A DNA stretch of 64,000 bases, taken from VXYL01 sp965243095 (GTDB lineage Bacteria; Pseudomonadota; Gammaproteobacteria; Pseudomonadales; Azotimanducaceae). The stretch covers positions 2,914,001 through 2,978,000 of the forward strand of contig OZ251530.1 in assembly GCA_965243095.1 (NCBI GenBank), read 5' to 3'. The notes under the pieces are model-generated. The model did not search any database. It saw nothing but the letters and a program-made list of their open reading frames with translations, and was not told the origin of the DNA. This document shows, piece after piece, positions 52,337 to 60,804 of this stretch; positions within the stretch are counted from its first letter, which is position 1; every line of letters begins with the position of its first letter. The position numbers and the translations under genes were made by a program.

Positions 52337-53113
52337 TCAGGCGTCCTCAAGCCGGAAGCGCACACCGCACACGTCCACCTGATCGTCGGCAACGTAGCAG
52401 CCGCGCTCCTTCGCCTTGGCCAGAATGTGCCCCCGTTCCGCCACCTTCAGATCCAGCCCGCCCAAGCCGTAGCCGCGCCCGTCGCTGGCTTCCACGAAGC
52501 GCACCTCCACGTTGTTCAGCGCCATGCGCAGCACGCTCCCGTCGCGCGCCACCGGCAGCCCGGCAACCTTGCCCCACAGTTCCGCCAAGCCAACCGGATC
52601 CGGGCCTTGCAGCTCCACGGCGGAGTAGTCCACCGTCACCGATTGATCCACCTTGTCGAACCACTGCGTGCCGCCGGCGGGTTGCCAATTGCCGGTGAAA
52701 TCGTTGGCCGCGTCCCAGTCGATCTCGAAGAACGCCGCCTTCATGTCGCCCGGATGGATCTGGCAGATGTTCCAATTCTCGCGCTCCGTCTCCCAGGCGA
52801 TGCGTACGCCGTTGTCCAACGCCCGCTGCCGCACCGCCTGCTGATTGGCCGAGGAATCCGCTTGGCAGATCACCATGTAGCCGCCGTCGCCGTCGCGCCG
52901 GTCGAGGTAGCGCCCCGCGGAGGTGTTCTCCTCCACCGGCACCACCACTTCCAGCATGTTGCGACCAATGGGCAGCAGCGTGTTCACGAGGCCCCACTTG
53001 CCCACGCCCGGATCCACGAAACAGCGGTGGATGCCGAAGATCTGCTCCAAGTTGTCGATGGTGGAATCCAAGTCGCGCGCGACGAGGCAGATTTGCCGGA
53101 GTTGAATGGTCAT
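52337..53113 (-). CDS. VOC (glyoxalase/dioxygenase superfamily) protein
   Basis: 258 residues from ATG 53113. Two beta-alpha-beta-beta-beta units of the VOC fold: IQLRQICLVARDLDSTIDNL with GIHRCFVDPGVGKWGLVNTL, and a second with VDYSAVELQGPDPVGLAELW and NNVEVRFVEASDGR. Potential metal ligands (Glu and His) are present but not diagnostic. Function could be a lyase, isomerase or dioxygenase. It is convergent with murA. Confidence 0.8.
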   Translation of the reverse strand: MTIQLRQICLVARDLDSTIDNLEQIFGIHRCFVDPGVGKWGLVNTLLPIGRNMLEVVVPVEENTSAGRYLDRRDGDGGYMVICQADSSANQQAVRQRALDNGVRIAWETERENWNICQIHPGDMKAAFFEIDWDAANDFTGNWQPAGGTQWFDKVDQSVTVDYSAVELQGPDPVGLAELWGKVAGLPVARDGSVLRMALNNVEVRFVEASDGRGYGLGGLDLKVAERGHILAKAKERGCYVADDQVDVCGVRFRLEDA

Positions 53114-53268
53114 GGGCTGTTTTGCAAGCGACGGCGCTACGGCCAGTAGAGGCATGTTCGCCGACGGGGGAGGGCATGTCCAGCACATGCGACAAAAGGG
53201 CAATCTCCTACACGAAAAAGCGCAAATGTCCTACATCCGGGCAGCGGGCCGCCCGCTACAGTGGCGCC

Positions 53269-54441
53269 ATGGCTCAACAAGACGACACCAAACGCCTGCC
53301 CCACGACCCGGCGTTCAAGGCGATCTGCTCCCATCCGCGGATGATCGCCGACGCCCTGCGCGGCTACGCGGTGAAGCCGAACGGCCCGCTCGACCCGCGC
53401 ACCGTCGCGGCGCTGGACTTCTGCACCTTGCAGAAGCTGCCCGCCGAGTGGGTGCGGGAGGACTTCCACAAGCGCATCGGCGACCAGGTGTGGCGGGTGC
53501 AGTTCCGCTGGGCGCGGGATTGGGACGACCCGGGCGGCCACCTGCTGCTCCTCGTCGAGTTCCAGTCGCAACAGCGCCGGAACATGCCGCTGCGCATGGC
53601 CGGCTACGCGGCGCAGCTCTACGAGGAGCTGGAGGTCGTGGGCATGGCGCGCCCGGGCGAGTCGCGTCCGCCGATCTTCCCCATGCTGATACACAACGGC
53701 CCGCGGCGCTGGACCGCCCCCACGAAGCTGAGCGACATGGTCGCGCCGCCGCCGGCCGCCGCGGCGCGCCCGGAGGACGCCGAGGCCGCCCGCGTGGCCG
53801 CCGACCTGCGGGATTTCCAGCTAAACTACAGTTGCTGGCTGCTTGATTTCGACCCCCATCGCGAGGACGGTCCAGATGCCGACAACGGGATGTCGCTGCT
53901 GATCGGGGTGGACAGCGCCGCCACCGTGGAAGGGCTCATGCGCCCGCTGGAGCTGTTGCGGGATTTGCCGGAGCGGGAACTGGCCGGAAAGATGCTGGAG
54001 TGGGGGCTGAGGCGGCTGAACGTGGACAAAGAGACGGCGGAGGAGATGAAGAGAATGGCGAATGTGGAGGAGAGGTTCTATTCGCAGCTCGACGTGAGGG
54101 TGCGGGAGTGGACCCAGCAGTGGCTGGACGAAGGCCGAGAGGAGGGCCGCACCGAAGGCATCCAGGAGGGCCGCACCGAAGGCCTCCGGCAGGGCCGCAC
54201 CGAAGGCATCGAGACGGGCATCGAGCAGGGCCGCGCCGAGGCGATAACGGCGCAGCGCGAGGGGCTGCGGCGGCAGGCGGCGGTGCGGTTCGGCGCGTCG
54301 GCGAGGCTTCTGGACCGGCACTTGGAGAGCGTGGGATCCGCGGCCAAGCTGGCGGAGATCGGCGTGTGGCTGATGGTCGACACGATGGCCCAAGTAATCG
54401 CCAAGATCGAAGCCGCGGCCGCGGACGAACGCATCGACTAA
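53269..54441 (+). CDS. Rpn-family (PF04754-type) nuclease-like protein with Gly/Arg/Glu repeat tail
   Basis: 390 residues from ATG 53269. The N-terminus HDPAFKAICSHPRMIADALR leads to LLLLVEFQSQQRRNMPLRMA and YAAQLYEELEVVGMARPGES, the PD-(D/E)XK pattern (E..Q variant) of the recombination-promoting nuclease family. Near residues 285-330 a repeat EGRTEGIQEGRTEGLRQGRT appears, like the tail of the gene at 17892. Such proteins are widespread, often in multicopy, and cleave DNA in vitro. The repeat DNA could expand or contract. Confidence 0.85.
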   Translation: MAQQDDTKRLPHDPAFKAICSHPRMIADALRGYAVKPNGPLDPRTVAALDFCTLQKLPAEWVREDFHKRIGDQVWRVQFRWARDWDDPGGHLLLLVEFQSQQRRNMPLRMAGYAAQLYEELEVVGMARPGESRPPIFPMLIHNGPRRWTAPTKLSDMVAPPPAAAARPEDAEAARVAADLRDFQLNYSCWLLDFDPHREDGPDADNGMSLLIGVDSAATVEGLMRPLELLRDLPERELAGKMLEWGLRRLNVDKETAEEMKRMANVEERFYSQLDVRVREWTQQWLDEGREEGRTEGIQEGRTEGLRQGRTEGIETGIEQGRAEAITAQREGLRRQAAVRFGASARLLDRHLESVGSAAKLAEIGVWLMVDTMAQVIAKIEAAAADERID

Positions 54442-54488
54442 AGCTCGCCGACGCGCGCCACGCCGGCCGCAACCGTGCCCGCCACACC

Positions 54489-55751
54489 TCACGGCGGGCC
54501 TTTGCCACCTTGCGTGCCAGCATGTTCGCCGGTGCCGCCCTCCGCCAACACGGCCTCCAAACTGACGTTCAACTCGCGTTCACCGGAAGCCGCCGCCGCC
54601 CGCACCCGCGCCGCCGCGGCACTGTCGCCAACAACGCCGTCCGCGAACAGCGCTTCCGGTATTCGTCGGTGCAGGTCGAGCAGCGTCACCCCGCGCAGAC
54701 TGCGCCCCAGCGTCAAGCGCCCGTCGCCCGTGGCGACGGCCAGACGCTCTTGCGTGAGCAAACGCAGCACGCGCTCGCCCGCCGCGCCTTGCAATCCGGC
54801 TTCCTGCGCCAGCATTGACGCCGCCACCGCCTCGCCGCGGGCGTGCGCGTCGCGCAGCACGGCCAACGCCCGAGCGCATTGCAACAACAGCGGCGATTCC
54901 CGCGCGCCGCCGTCCCGGCCGGCCGGTGGCGACAGCGACAGCGTACGCGCGAACACCGCGCCGCCCAAGGCCAGGATCCACACCAAATACACCCACACGA
55001 GGAAGAACGGCAGTGCCGCGAAGGCGCCGTACACCAACGCGGTGGTGGAGCCTTCGACGAAGGCCGCGAAGCCCCACTTGGCGAAGCCGAACAGCACCGC
55101 GGTGAGGCTGCCGGCGAGCAGCGCGTGCCAAAACACCACCCGCGTATTGGGCATGGCGTAGTAGAGCAGGGCGAAGATGGCCACCACCGCCGCGTCCGGC
55201 GCCAAGTTCAACAGCCGCTCGCGGGCGCCCCAGGCGTCCAAATCGGTCACCAGCGGCAAGGCGTAGAGATACGAGGTTGCCAGCAGCGCCGCCACCAACA
55301 GCGGCGGGCCCACCGTCAGCACCGCCCAGTACACGAGAAACCGCTGCATTCCGGCGCGCGGCGCCGGCGCGCCCCAGATGGCGTTGAAGGCGCTCTCGAT
55401 GCGCATCAGCGCCAACAAGGCGAACACCGCCAGGGTCGCCACGCTGACGATGCCCAGCTGCGTGGCGCGGGCGGAGAACTCGCCGAGCTTGCCGATCAGC
55501 GCCGCGCTGGCGTTCGGCACGAACGTCTCCAGCAGGAACTCCTCCACCGCGGCGCGCACCACCGCCAGCTCGGGAAAGGCGGAAAACACGAGGTAGGTGA
55601 CCGTCATCAGCGGCACCAGCGCGAGCAGCGTCGTGTAGGTGAGCGCCGCCGCGCTGGTCAGGCATTGGTGGTGCAGGAATTGCCGCACCAGTTCGCCGGC
55701 GAACCAGCGGCCGCGGCGCAGGGCGCGTTTGGCCAATTGATCGAAGCTCAT
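54489..55751 (-). CDS. YihY/BrkB-family inner-membrane protein with C-terminal winged-helix-like part
   Basis: 420 residues from ATG 55751. Six spans, with QCLTSAAALTYTTLLALVPL and MRIESAFNAIWGAPAPRAGM and a late YGAFAALPFFLVWVYLVWIL, which are family hallmarks. The C-terminal 130 residues are soluble and resemble a winged helix (EAVAASMLAQEAGLQGAAGE, then VLRLLTQERLAVATGDGRL). The function of YihY proteins is uncertain; the old ribonuclease BN label was wrong for the E. coli member. The frame is convergent with the Rpn gene. Confidence 0.88.
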   Translation of the reverse strand: MSFDQLAKRALRRGRWFAGELVRQFLHHQCLTSAAALTYTTLLALVPLMTVTYLVFSAFPELAVVRAAVEEFLLETFVPNASAALIGKLGEFSARATQLGIVSVATLAVFALLALMRIESAFNAIWGAPAPRAGMQRFLVYWAVLTVGPPLLVAALLATSYLYALPLVTDLDAWGARERLLNLAPDAAVVAIFALLYYAMPNTRVVFWHALLAGSLTAVLFGFAKWGFAAFVEGSTTALVYGAFAALPFFLVWVYLVWILALGGAVFARTLSLSPPAGRDGGARESPLLLQCARALAVLRDAHARGEAVAASMLAQEAGLQGAAGERVLRLLTQERLAVATGDGRLTLGRSLRGVTLLDLHRRIPEALFADGVVGDSAAAARVRAAAASGERELNVSLEAVLAEGGTGEHAGTQGGKGPP

Positions 55752-55808
55752 GGGCGCTGTTGCCCGGCGTGGCTCTCTCTGCCGGCTGCCGCTCCCAAGC
55801 GCCGCCGT

Positions 55809-57992
55809 TTAGGGCAGCCGAAACGCGGTCAACCTCGCCGGCGAACCGAAGGCGCCGGTGGCGATGACAATGAACGGCTTGCCGCCGGCCATGTAGCCCA
55901 TCGGCGGCGCCATGTCGTGGTTGCCCGGCAGCCGGTGCTGCCAGACGAGCTGGCCGGTGGCCTTGTCCAAGGCGCGCAGCGTACTCCCCGCCACGCCGCT
56001 GCCGCGGTGGCCGAAGAAGAGGAAGTGCCGGGTGGCCAAGGGGCCGGGCGCCAATTCCAGCTCGCCGAGGTCCGGCAGGTCCAAGCCGCGCAACGCCCGG
56101 CTGTAGCGCGGGCCGGCGCCGTTCGCCACGCGCCAAGCGATGTCGCCGCTGTCCAGCTGGTAGGCGGTGATGCTGGACCAAGGCGGCTTGACGACTTCCA
56201 AGCCGTCGATCCGAACGGTGCGTGGCCGCACCACATAGGAATAGCCGCGGCGTTTCGGATCCACCCGGCGCGCGGTGAGCAAAAGCGGCATCCGCCGAGA
56301 GGGCACGTACAAGCGCCGTTCTTCGGGGTCGAAGGCCGCGCCGCCCCAGTTGGCGCCGCCGCCCCAACCCGGCACCACCAAACTTCCCTGCTCCGAGGCC
56401 GGCAGGAACAACGGGCCGAGGCGGATCTTCGCCAGCCGTTTCAACGCCCGCTCGCGCAACTCCGGAGTAAAGTCGATGAGGTCGTCCTCGGTCACGCCTT
56501 GCAACTCGAACGGCGGCGGCCAAGTGGGGAACGGCTGCGTTGGCGACGTCTTTTCGCCCGCCAAGTCGCTCGCCGGCACTTCCCGCTCCTCAATCGGCCA
56601 CAGCGGCTTGCCCGTGACCCGATCGAAGACGTACACGAACCCCACCTTGCTCACCTGCGCCACCGCCCGCACCGGCTTGCCGTTCTGCACCAGATCCACC
56701 ACCACCGGCGCCGCAGGCAAGTCGTAATCCCAAATGTCGTGGCGCACGGTTTGGAAGTGCCAGATGCGCTTGCCGGTCGCCGCCTCCAGGGCCACCACGG
56801 ACGTGCCGAAGAGGTTGTCGCCGGGCCGCAAGCCGCCGTAGAAATGGCTGGTCGGGGCCGTCACCGGCAGATAGGCGTGGCCCAGCTCGGCGTCGCAACT
56901 GGTCATCGACCACACGTTCGTGTTGCCCATCCAACGCCACGACTCCTCGCCCCAGGTCTCGTTGCCGAACTCGCCCTGCTGCGGCACGGTCTTGAACGCC
57001 CACAGCTGCTTGCCGCTGTGGACGTCGAAACCACGCACGTCGCCCAGCGGCACGTTCTCGCGCCAGTTGTTCCGCTGGTGCGAGTAGTCGATGGTCTGGT
57101 TGCCGACCACCACCACATCGCCGCACACGCCCGGCGCGTAGTTCCAAGTCGAGGCGTCGCGCTCGATGGGCCGGCGCAGACCTTGGGTGAGATCCACCCG
57201 CCCATCCTTGCCGAAACCGGGAAACGGCTTGCCGGTGTCCGCCGCAAGCGCGATCAACCAGCCATCGCTGGTCACCAGCAAGACGCGATCGCCGCTCTTG
57301 CTGCGGTGGTAGGCCAAGCCGCGGCTGGAGAAGCCGAACTGCGGGGGAACCGGCCCGTCGCCGGTGCCCGGGTCGTAGGTCCAAAGCGTCTCGCCGGTGA
57401 TGGCGTCCAACGCCGCCACCGCCGAATAGGAGGTGCGCACCAGCACCCGCCCGTCCACCATCAGCGGCGTCGCCATGAAGCGGTCCGGCGTCTTGCGGCT
57501 TTCACCGGCGCGGTGGTTGTCGAACGCATCCCACACCCACGCGATGCGCAGCTGCGCCACGTTGTCCGCGTCGATGGCCGGCAGCGGCGCGTACTTGCGC
57601 GCGCCGAGGTCGCCGCCGTAGGCGGGCCAGTCGCCGTGCAGCGTGGTGTAATCGAAAGGCCGCCACCGATCTTCCGGCAGCGGCTTCAGCGGCGGCAGCT
57701 CGGCCGGCTCCACGCCCTCCAGCGGCGGTGTCGGCGACCGCGCCGCCACGGTTTCCCGCGCCGCCAGCCAAGCCACGTCCACGGCTTCCGCGCCGCGCCG
57801 CTCGCGTTCGGCGATCAGCCACAGGCCGCGCTCGTTGTGCCCGGTGCCGCCGCTCGCGGAAGCGTGGCAGAACGCGCAGTCGCGGGCACCGTACTTCATC
57901 GCCGGCGGCAACATTTCCGGATTGCCGGCACACGGGACAGCGCACAGCAGCGCGCTGCCCACGAACCCGATTGTGTAGCCGCCTGAGCGCAT
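55809..57992 (-). CDS. PQQ-dependent dehydrogenase with N-terminal haem-c motif
   Basis: 727 residues from ATG 57992, behind GAGGAGGGG. Signal peptide, then DCAFCHASASGG: a CxxCH haem-attachment site at residues 39-43. An eight-bladed PQQ propeller follows, recognised by WPAYGGDLGARKYAPLPAID, ATPLMVDGRVLVRTSYSAVA, DYSHQRNNWRENVPLGDVRG and FQTVRHDIWDYDLPAAPVVV, as in membrane glucose-dehydrogenase-type enzymes. Most quinohaemoproteins carry the haem domain at the C-terminus, so an N-terminal mono-haem part is less usual. It oxidises a sugar or alcohol in the periplasm. YihY lies just downstream on the same strand. Confidence 0.92.
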   Translation of the reverse strand: MRSGGYTIGFVGSALLCAVPCAGNPEMLPPAMKYGARDCAFCHASASGGTGHNERGLWLIAERERRGAEAVDVAWLAARETVAARSPTPPLEGVEPAELPPLKPLPEDRWRPFDYTTLHGDWPAYGGDLGARKYAPLPAIDADNVAQLRIAWVWDAFDNHRAGESRKTPDRFMATPLMVDGRVLVRTSYSAVAALDAITGETLWTYDPGTGDGPVPPQFGFSSRGLAYHRSKSGDRVLLVTSDGWLIALAADTGKPFPGFGKDGRVDLTQGLRRPIERDASTWNYAPGVCGDVVVVGNQTIDYSHQRNNWRENVPLGDVRGFDVHSGKQLWAFKTVPQQGEFGNETWGEESWRWMGNTNVWSMTSCDAELGHAYLPVTAPTSHFYGGLRPGDNLFGTSVVALEAATGKRIWHFQTVRHDIWDYDLPAAPVVVDLVQNGKPVRAVAQVSKVGFVYVFDRVTGKPLWPIEEREVPASDLAGEKTSPTQPFPTWPPPFELQGVTEDDLIDFTPELRERALKRLAKIRLGPLFLPASEQGSLVVPGWGGGANWGGAAFDPEERRLYVPSRRMPLLLTARRVDPKRRGYSYVVRPRTVRIDGLEVVKPPWSSITAYQLDSGDIAWRVANGAGPRYSRALRGLDLPDLGELELAPGPLATRHFLFFGHRGSGVAGSTLRALDKATGQLVWQHRLPGNHDMAPPMGYMAGGKPFIVIATGAFGSPARLTAFRLP

Positions 57993-58070
57993 GTTCCCCT
58001 CCTCAACATGGCCGCACGAAGCGCCATCATAGCGCGGTGCGCCGAGCAACGGCGCCCTGGGAGCGCGGGC

Positions 58071-58619
58071 GGGTGTACGACATATTTGTTCCGGGTTGAG
58101 AGTCACCGCGAAACCCGGGATACGCTTGGATCGTGTACAACCGAGCGAAGGGAATCGCGGTGACGGAAGGGATTGTGGCTTCGGGCGGGGAGGTTGGCAA
58201 GGACGCCTACGGCTTCCTGCGGGAGGCGGTGGCGAAGGCGCTGTCGTCGCCGGCGGCGCGCGCGGCGCTGGGGCGGTGCGGCAACTTCATGGAGTTCGAG
58301 AAGGGAACGCGGGAGGCGCTGCGCTGCGCCGGATACGTCGAGGCCAACCGCGCTCGAATGCGCTACCCCGAGTTCCGCGCCGCCGGTCTGCCGGTGGGTT
58401 CGGGGGTCGTGGAGAGCGCCTGCGGCGCGGTGGCCGGACGCCTGAAGCGCGGCGGCATGCGCTGGAGCGTCGAAAACGGCGCGAACCCGATGCTGGCGCT
58501 GCGCTGCCGGTGGCTGGACGGCCGCCACGACGAGTTCTTCAAGGCGCGCGCCAGACCGCCGCCGTTGGCGCTCGCCGCCTGAGCCCGTCGGCCCTTGCGA
58601 ACAAATATGTCGTACACCC
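58071..58619 (+). mobile_element. Internally deleted ISKra4-family element with perfect 21-bp terminal repeats and 9-bp target duplication
   Basis: The left end GGGTGTACGACATATTTGTT is exactly inverted at 58599-58619. The 9-bp sequence AGCGCGGGC flanks both sides (58062-58070 and 58620-58628). The 549-bp unit contains only the C-terminal part of a transposase, so it is a non-autonomous derivative that would need the enzyme in trans. It is nested in a MITE core. The intact ends and duplication suggest a comparatively recent insertion. Confidence 0.92.
58133..58582 (+). pseudogene. ISKra4-family transposase C-terminal remnant
   Basis: 149 residues with the ISKra4 C-terminal signature: ARMRYPEFRAAGLPVGSGVV, then ESACGAVAGRLKRGGMRWSV and NGANPMLALRCRWLDG. 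The regions holding the first two catalytic Asp residues are absent. The start near 58133 is only the first ATG-like codon of the remnant. It is a close relative of the remnant at 4086 in motif pattern. Confidence 0.88.
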
Positions 58620-58794
58620 AGCGCGGGCGTCTCGCCCGCATGCAGGCGGGACGCCTGCGTTTCCCGGCTTGGCAAAGATCTGTCGTACACCCGAGCGCGG
58701 GCGTCCCGCTCGCGCAACCCCGATTCTGTGTTATGGTGCGGCGGTTGGCGCGAAAGGTTGCCGCGCAGCGGGCGCGGACGAAAGGAGCGAAACC

Positions 58795-59628
58795 GTGGCG
58801 GAAGCAAATGCCCATGTGTACGAGGCCGATTCTCCGACCGTCGCTCGGCCGCGCCCCCGCGCCGGCGAGGACCTGCCGGCGGGCGACTGGCAGATCGACG
58901 GCCCGCTGCCGGACGCCATCCTCGAGTCGCCGAATCTGCCCCTCGATCCGCCGCTGCCGGACGTGCGGCTGCCCATGAAAAAGCCGCATGTGAAAGCCGC
59001 CCACTACGCCGTGGACGTGTTCGAGGGACGTTTCCCGAAGGCGGAGGTGGCGGAGGAAACCGACATCCTTTTCAGCGAAGCCGACCGTCGCGGCCAGAGC
59101 CGGCTGCGCCCGGACTTCCTGGTGGCGCTGGACGTGCCGCGCTCGAAGACGCTTGCGGATTTCGACGTCGACGAGCTGGGTGCGCCGGACTTCGTCATGG
59201 AGGTGCTGTCGCGCACCACATGGGAACTCGATCTGGGGCGTAAGCTGGACGTCTACCAGAAGATCGGTGTGCGCGAGTGTCTGTTCTTCGACCCCACGGG
59301 GGAGGACTTGGCGGGTAACGGCAGGGAACTGTGGGGCTACGCGCTGACGCCGAACGAGCGGCGGCCGCTGGCGGAGGACGTGTTGCCGAACGGCGAGCGT
59401 TGCGTGCGTAGCGCCGTGCTGGGCATGGCGGCCTACGTGCTGGAGCGGGTGCCGCCGGCGAAGGAAGGCGAGACGTGGGCGCTGCGAATGTGCTGGCGCG
59501 ACCCGGCGACGGGCGAGGACATGCCCGACTATAGCCAGGTGCGGGCCGCCGAGGCACGTGCGCGGGCCGAGGCGGAGGCGGCTCGGCGCCGAGTCGCGGA
59601 ACTGGAAGAACAGCTTCGCCAGCGCTAG
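58795..59628 (+). CDS. Uma2-family (DUF820) nuclease-like protein
   Basis: 277 residues from GTG 58795, behind AAAGGAG. The Uma2 core is SRLRPDFLVALDVPRSKTLA, then APDFVMEVLSRTTWELDLGR and KLDVYQKIGVRECLFFDPTG, giving Asp, Glu and Lys. The C-terminus is a charged coiled coil (RARAEAEAARRRVAELEEQL). It is the third Uma2-like gene in the window (also 8488 and 17892). It is followed 80 bp later by a small membrane coiled-coil gene, the same pairing as near 8 kb. Function of the family is not settled. Confidence 0.85.
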   Translation: MAEANAHVYEADSPTVARPRPRAGEDLPAGDWQIDGPLPDAILESPNLPLDPPLPDVRLPMKKPHVKAAHYAVDVFEGRFPKAEVAEETDILFSEADRRGQSRLRPDFLVALDVPRSKTLADFDVDELGAPDFVMEVLSRTTWELDLGRKLDVYQKIGVRECLFFDPTGEDLAGNGRELWGYALTPNERRPLAEDVLPNGERCVRSAVLGMAAYVLERVPPAKEGETWALRMCWRDPATGEDMPDYSQVRAAEARARAEAEAARRRVAELEEQLRQR

Positions 59629-59707
59629 AACACCTGGCTGGCTGGCTGTTGCTGTATGGTTGTTCGCCGACTTGGGCTACCCGCAACTAAGAACAGGATG
59701 TGACCCA

Positions 59708-60058
59708 GTGGAAAGTGAAGTCGCAACTGTCGCCATCATCGGAGGCTACTGGCAAGCCGTAGTCGTCATCGTGGCTGTGGTGGTGTTGGCCGTGGGCGCG
59801 TTTTCGTTGGTCTCGTTCTGGGCGGGCCGACACATCGACGCCAAGTTCGACAAACACGCCGCTACGACGGAGGCGCATCTCAAGGGAGTTGAGGCCGCGA
59901 TTGCCCGCGGGACGAAAGAGCACGAGGATTGGCGAGTCGAAATGAAGGCCATCAACGAGAAGGTCACCGACCTTCTCATCGACCGAGAGGTCGAGCGGCG
60001 AATGCGGGCATCCCGCAGTGGCGCTCGCGCTGCTGGAAGTGACGGCGCCAACGCCTAG
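59708..60058 (+). CDS. Small single-span membrane protein with coiled-coil tail (family copy 2)
   Basis: 116 residues from GTG 59708, the start that gives a compact protein with the membrane segment at residues about 10-36 (YWQAVVVIVAVVVLAVGAFS). The tail holds VEAAIARGTKEHEDWRVEMK and VTDLLIDREVERRMRASR. The RGxxEHxDWRxEMK motif and spacing to VTxL match the protein at 7563-7859. It lies directly after an Uma2 gene on the same strand. No known family is recognised. Confidence 0.7.
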   Translation: MESEVATVAIIGGYWQAVVVIVAVVVLAVGAFSLVSFWAGRHIDAKFDKHAATTEAHLKGVEAAIARGTKEHEDWRVEMKAINEKVTDLLIDREVERRMRASRSGARAAGSDGANA

Positions 60059-60127
60059 GCGCCGCCACCGGAGCTGATGTTCGAGGAAGTGAGGGCGGTC
60101 CCGCGCCATCCGCGGCGAAAACCGTTT

Positions 60128-60150
60128 CCCCCCCCCCCCCCCCCCCCCCG
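60128..60150. repeat. Poly-C tract, 23 nt
   Basis: Twenty-three consecutive C on the plus strand (60128-60150) in a non-coding gap. Such tracts change length by slipped-strand mispairing. It precedes a partial copy of the 5' region of the giant surface gene rather than the gene itself. Confidence 0.95.
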
Positions 60151-60205
60151 ACCGAGGGGCTGAAAGCAGCCGTCGCTGTGACCGGCGGCTTCGGCCGCGC
60201 CAGCG
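60151..60205 (+). repeat. Partial copy of the 5' region of the surface-protein gene
   Basis: Immediately after the first poly-C tract the sequence (GGGGCTGAAAGCAGCC then a GTGACC and GCGGCTTCGGCCGCGCC) matches the sequence after the second tract (GGGGCTGAAAACAGCC, GTGACT, GCCGGTTTCGCCCGCGCC at 60831-60880). The likeness ends at about 60205, before the signal peptide is complete. This is a duplicated start region or a relic of a second gene. Confidence 0.7.
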
Positions 60206-60305
60206 ATTCGGTGTATATTCCGGTTGCTGGGTTCGGCTGGTTGAGTCCAGCCGCGCACCGCTCACCGATGGGGCAGGCTGATATAGAGGGGGAGAGGAAC
60301 AGCGC

Positions 60306-60725
60306 ATGGGCGAGATAGTCGCTTCGATGGAACTGGAAAACGTGGAAGACCGCGGCGTCGTCAACCAAGGGCTGCGCGACGAGTCCACGGTGCGTCGCAC
60401 GACGGTGGACGGCGTGGCGAACACCGGCGCGGTCATGCTCGTGTTGCCGGAGAACGTCGTCGGGCGCTTGGGCTTGCGGACGCAGCGCCAAGTCGTCGTG
60501 ACCTACGCGGACGAGCGCAAGGAGACGCGACCGGTCGCGGGTCCGGTGACGGTCAAAATCGCCAACCGCTTTATGACCGCCGACTGCATCGTCGGCCCGC
60601 CCTTGAGCGAGCCGCTGATTGGCCAAATCGTTCTGGAAGGGCTGGACTTGGTGGCGGACTGCGCCAATCGCACACTTGCTCCCCGTCCGGAATCGCCGGA
60701 CCTCCCGCTGCTGAAGCTGAAGTGA
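60306..60725 (+). CDS. Clan AA (retropepsin-like) aspartic protease family protein with Asn in the active-site triplet
   Basis: 139 residues from ATG 60306, with GAGAGGAAC upstream. The single-domain layout is usual: VANTGAVMLVLPENVVGRLG, a middle VVVTYADERKETRPVAGPVT, CIVGPPLSEPLIGQIVLEGL, and the PESPDLPLLKLK end. The catalytic triplet normally reads DTG; here it is NTG (residues about 39-41), so protease activity is doubtful. Family members are bacterial, often beside genes of mobile or surface type. It lies between the two poly-C regions. Confidence 0.85.
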   Translation: MGEIVASMELENVEDRGVVNQGLRDESTVRRTTVDGVANTGAVMLVLPENVVGRLGLRTQRQVVVTYADERKETRPVAGPVTVKIANRFMTADCIVGPPLSEPLIGQIVLEGLDLVADCANRTLAPRPESPDLPLLKLK

Positions 60726-60804
60726 ACCCTGATGAGTACGGCGGCGTGTAGAGGAGTAGCAGGCCGGGGCCCAGACGCCGCGCCCCGTCCCTTTGCCCGC
60801 CTTA

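Larger units (their letters stand above)
58053..58692. repeat. MITE copy f, interrupted by an ISKra4 derivative
   Basis: GCCCTGGGAGCGCGGGC (to 58070) and CGCGGGCGTCTCGCCCGC (from 58621) join into a standard two-hairpin core once the inserted 549 bp and one copy of the 9-bp repeat are removed. Only the right terminal repeat of the MITE (GGCAAAGATCTGTCGTACAC and CC, 58671-58692) is present. The left terminal repeat is absent. Confidence 0.8.

Noticed and set aside
54843..57986. A 1047-codon plus-strand open frame opposite the YihY and PQQ dehydrogenase genes
   Set aside because: No recognisable domain; the minus-strand genes have signal peptides, ribosome sites and family motifs.
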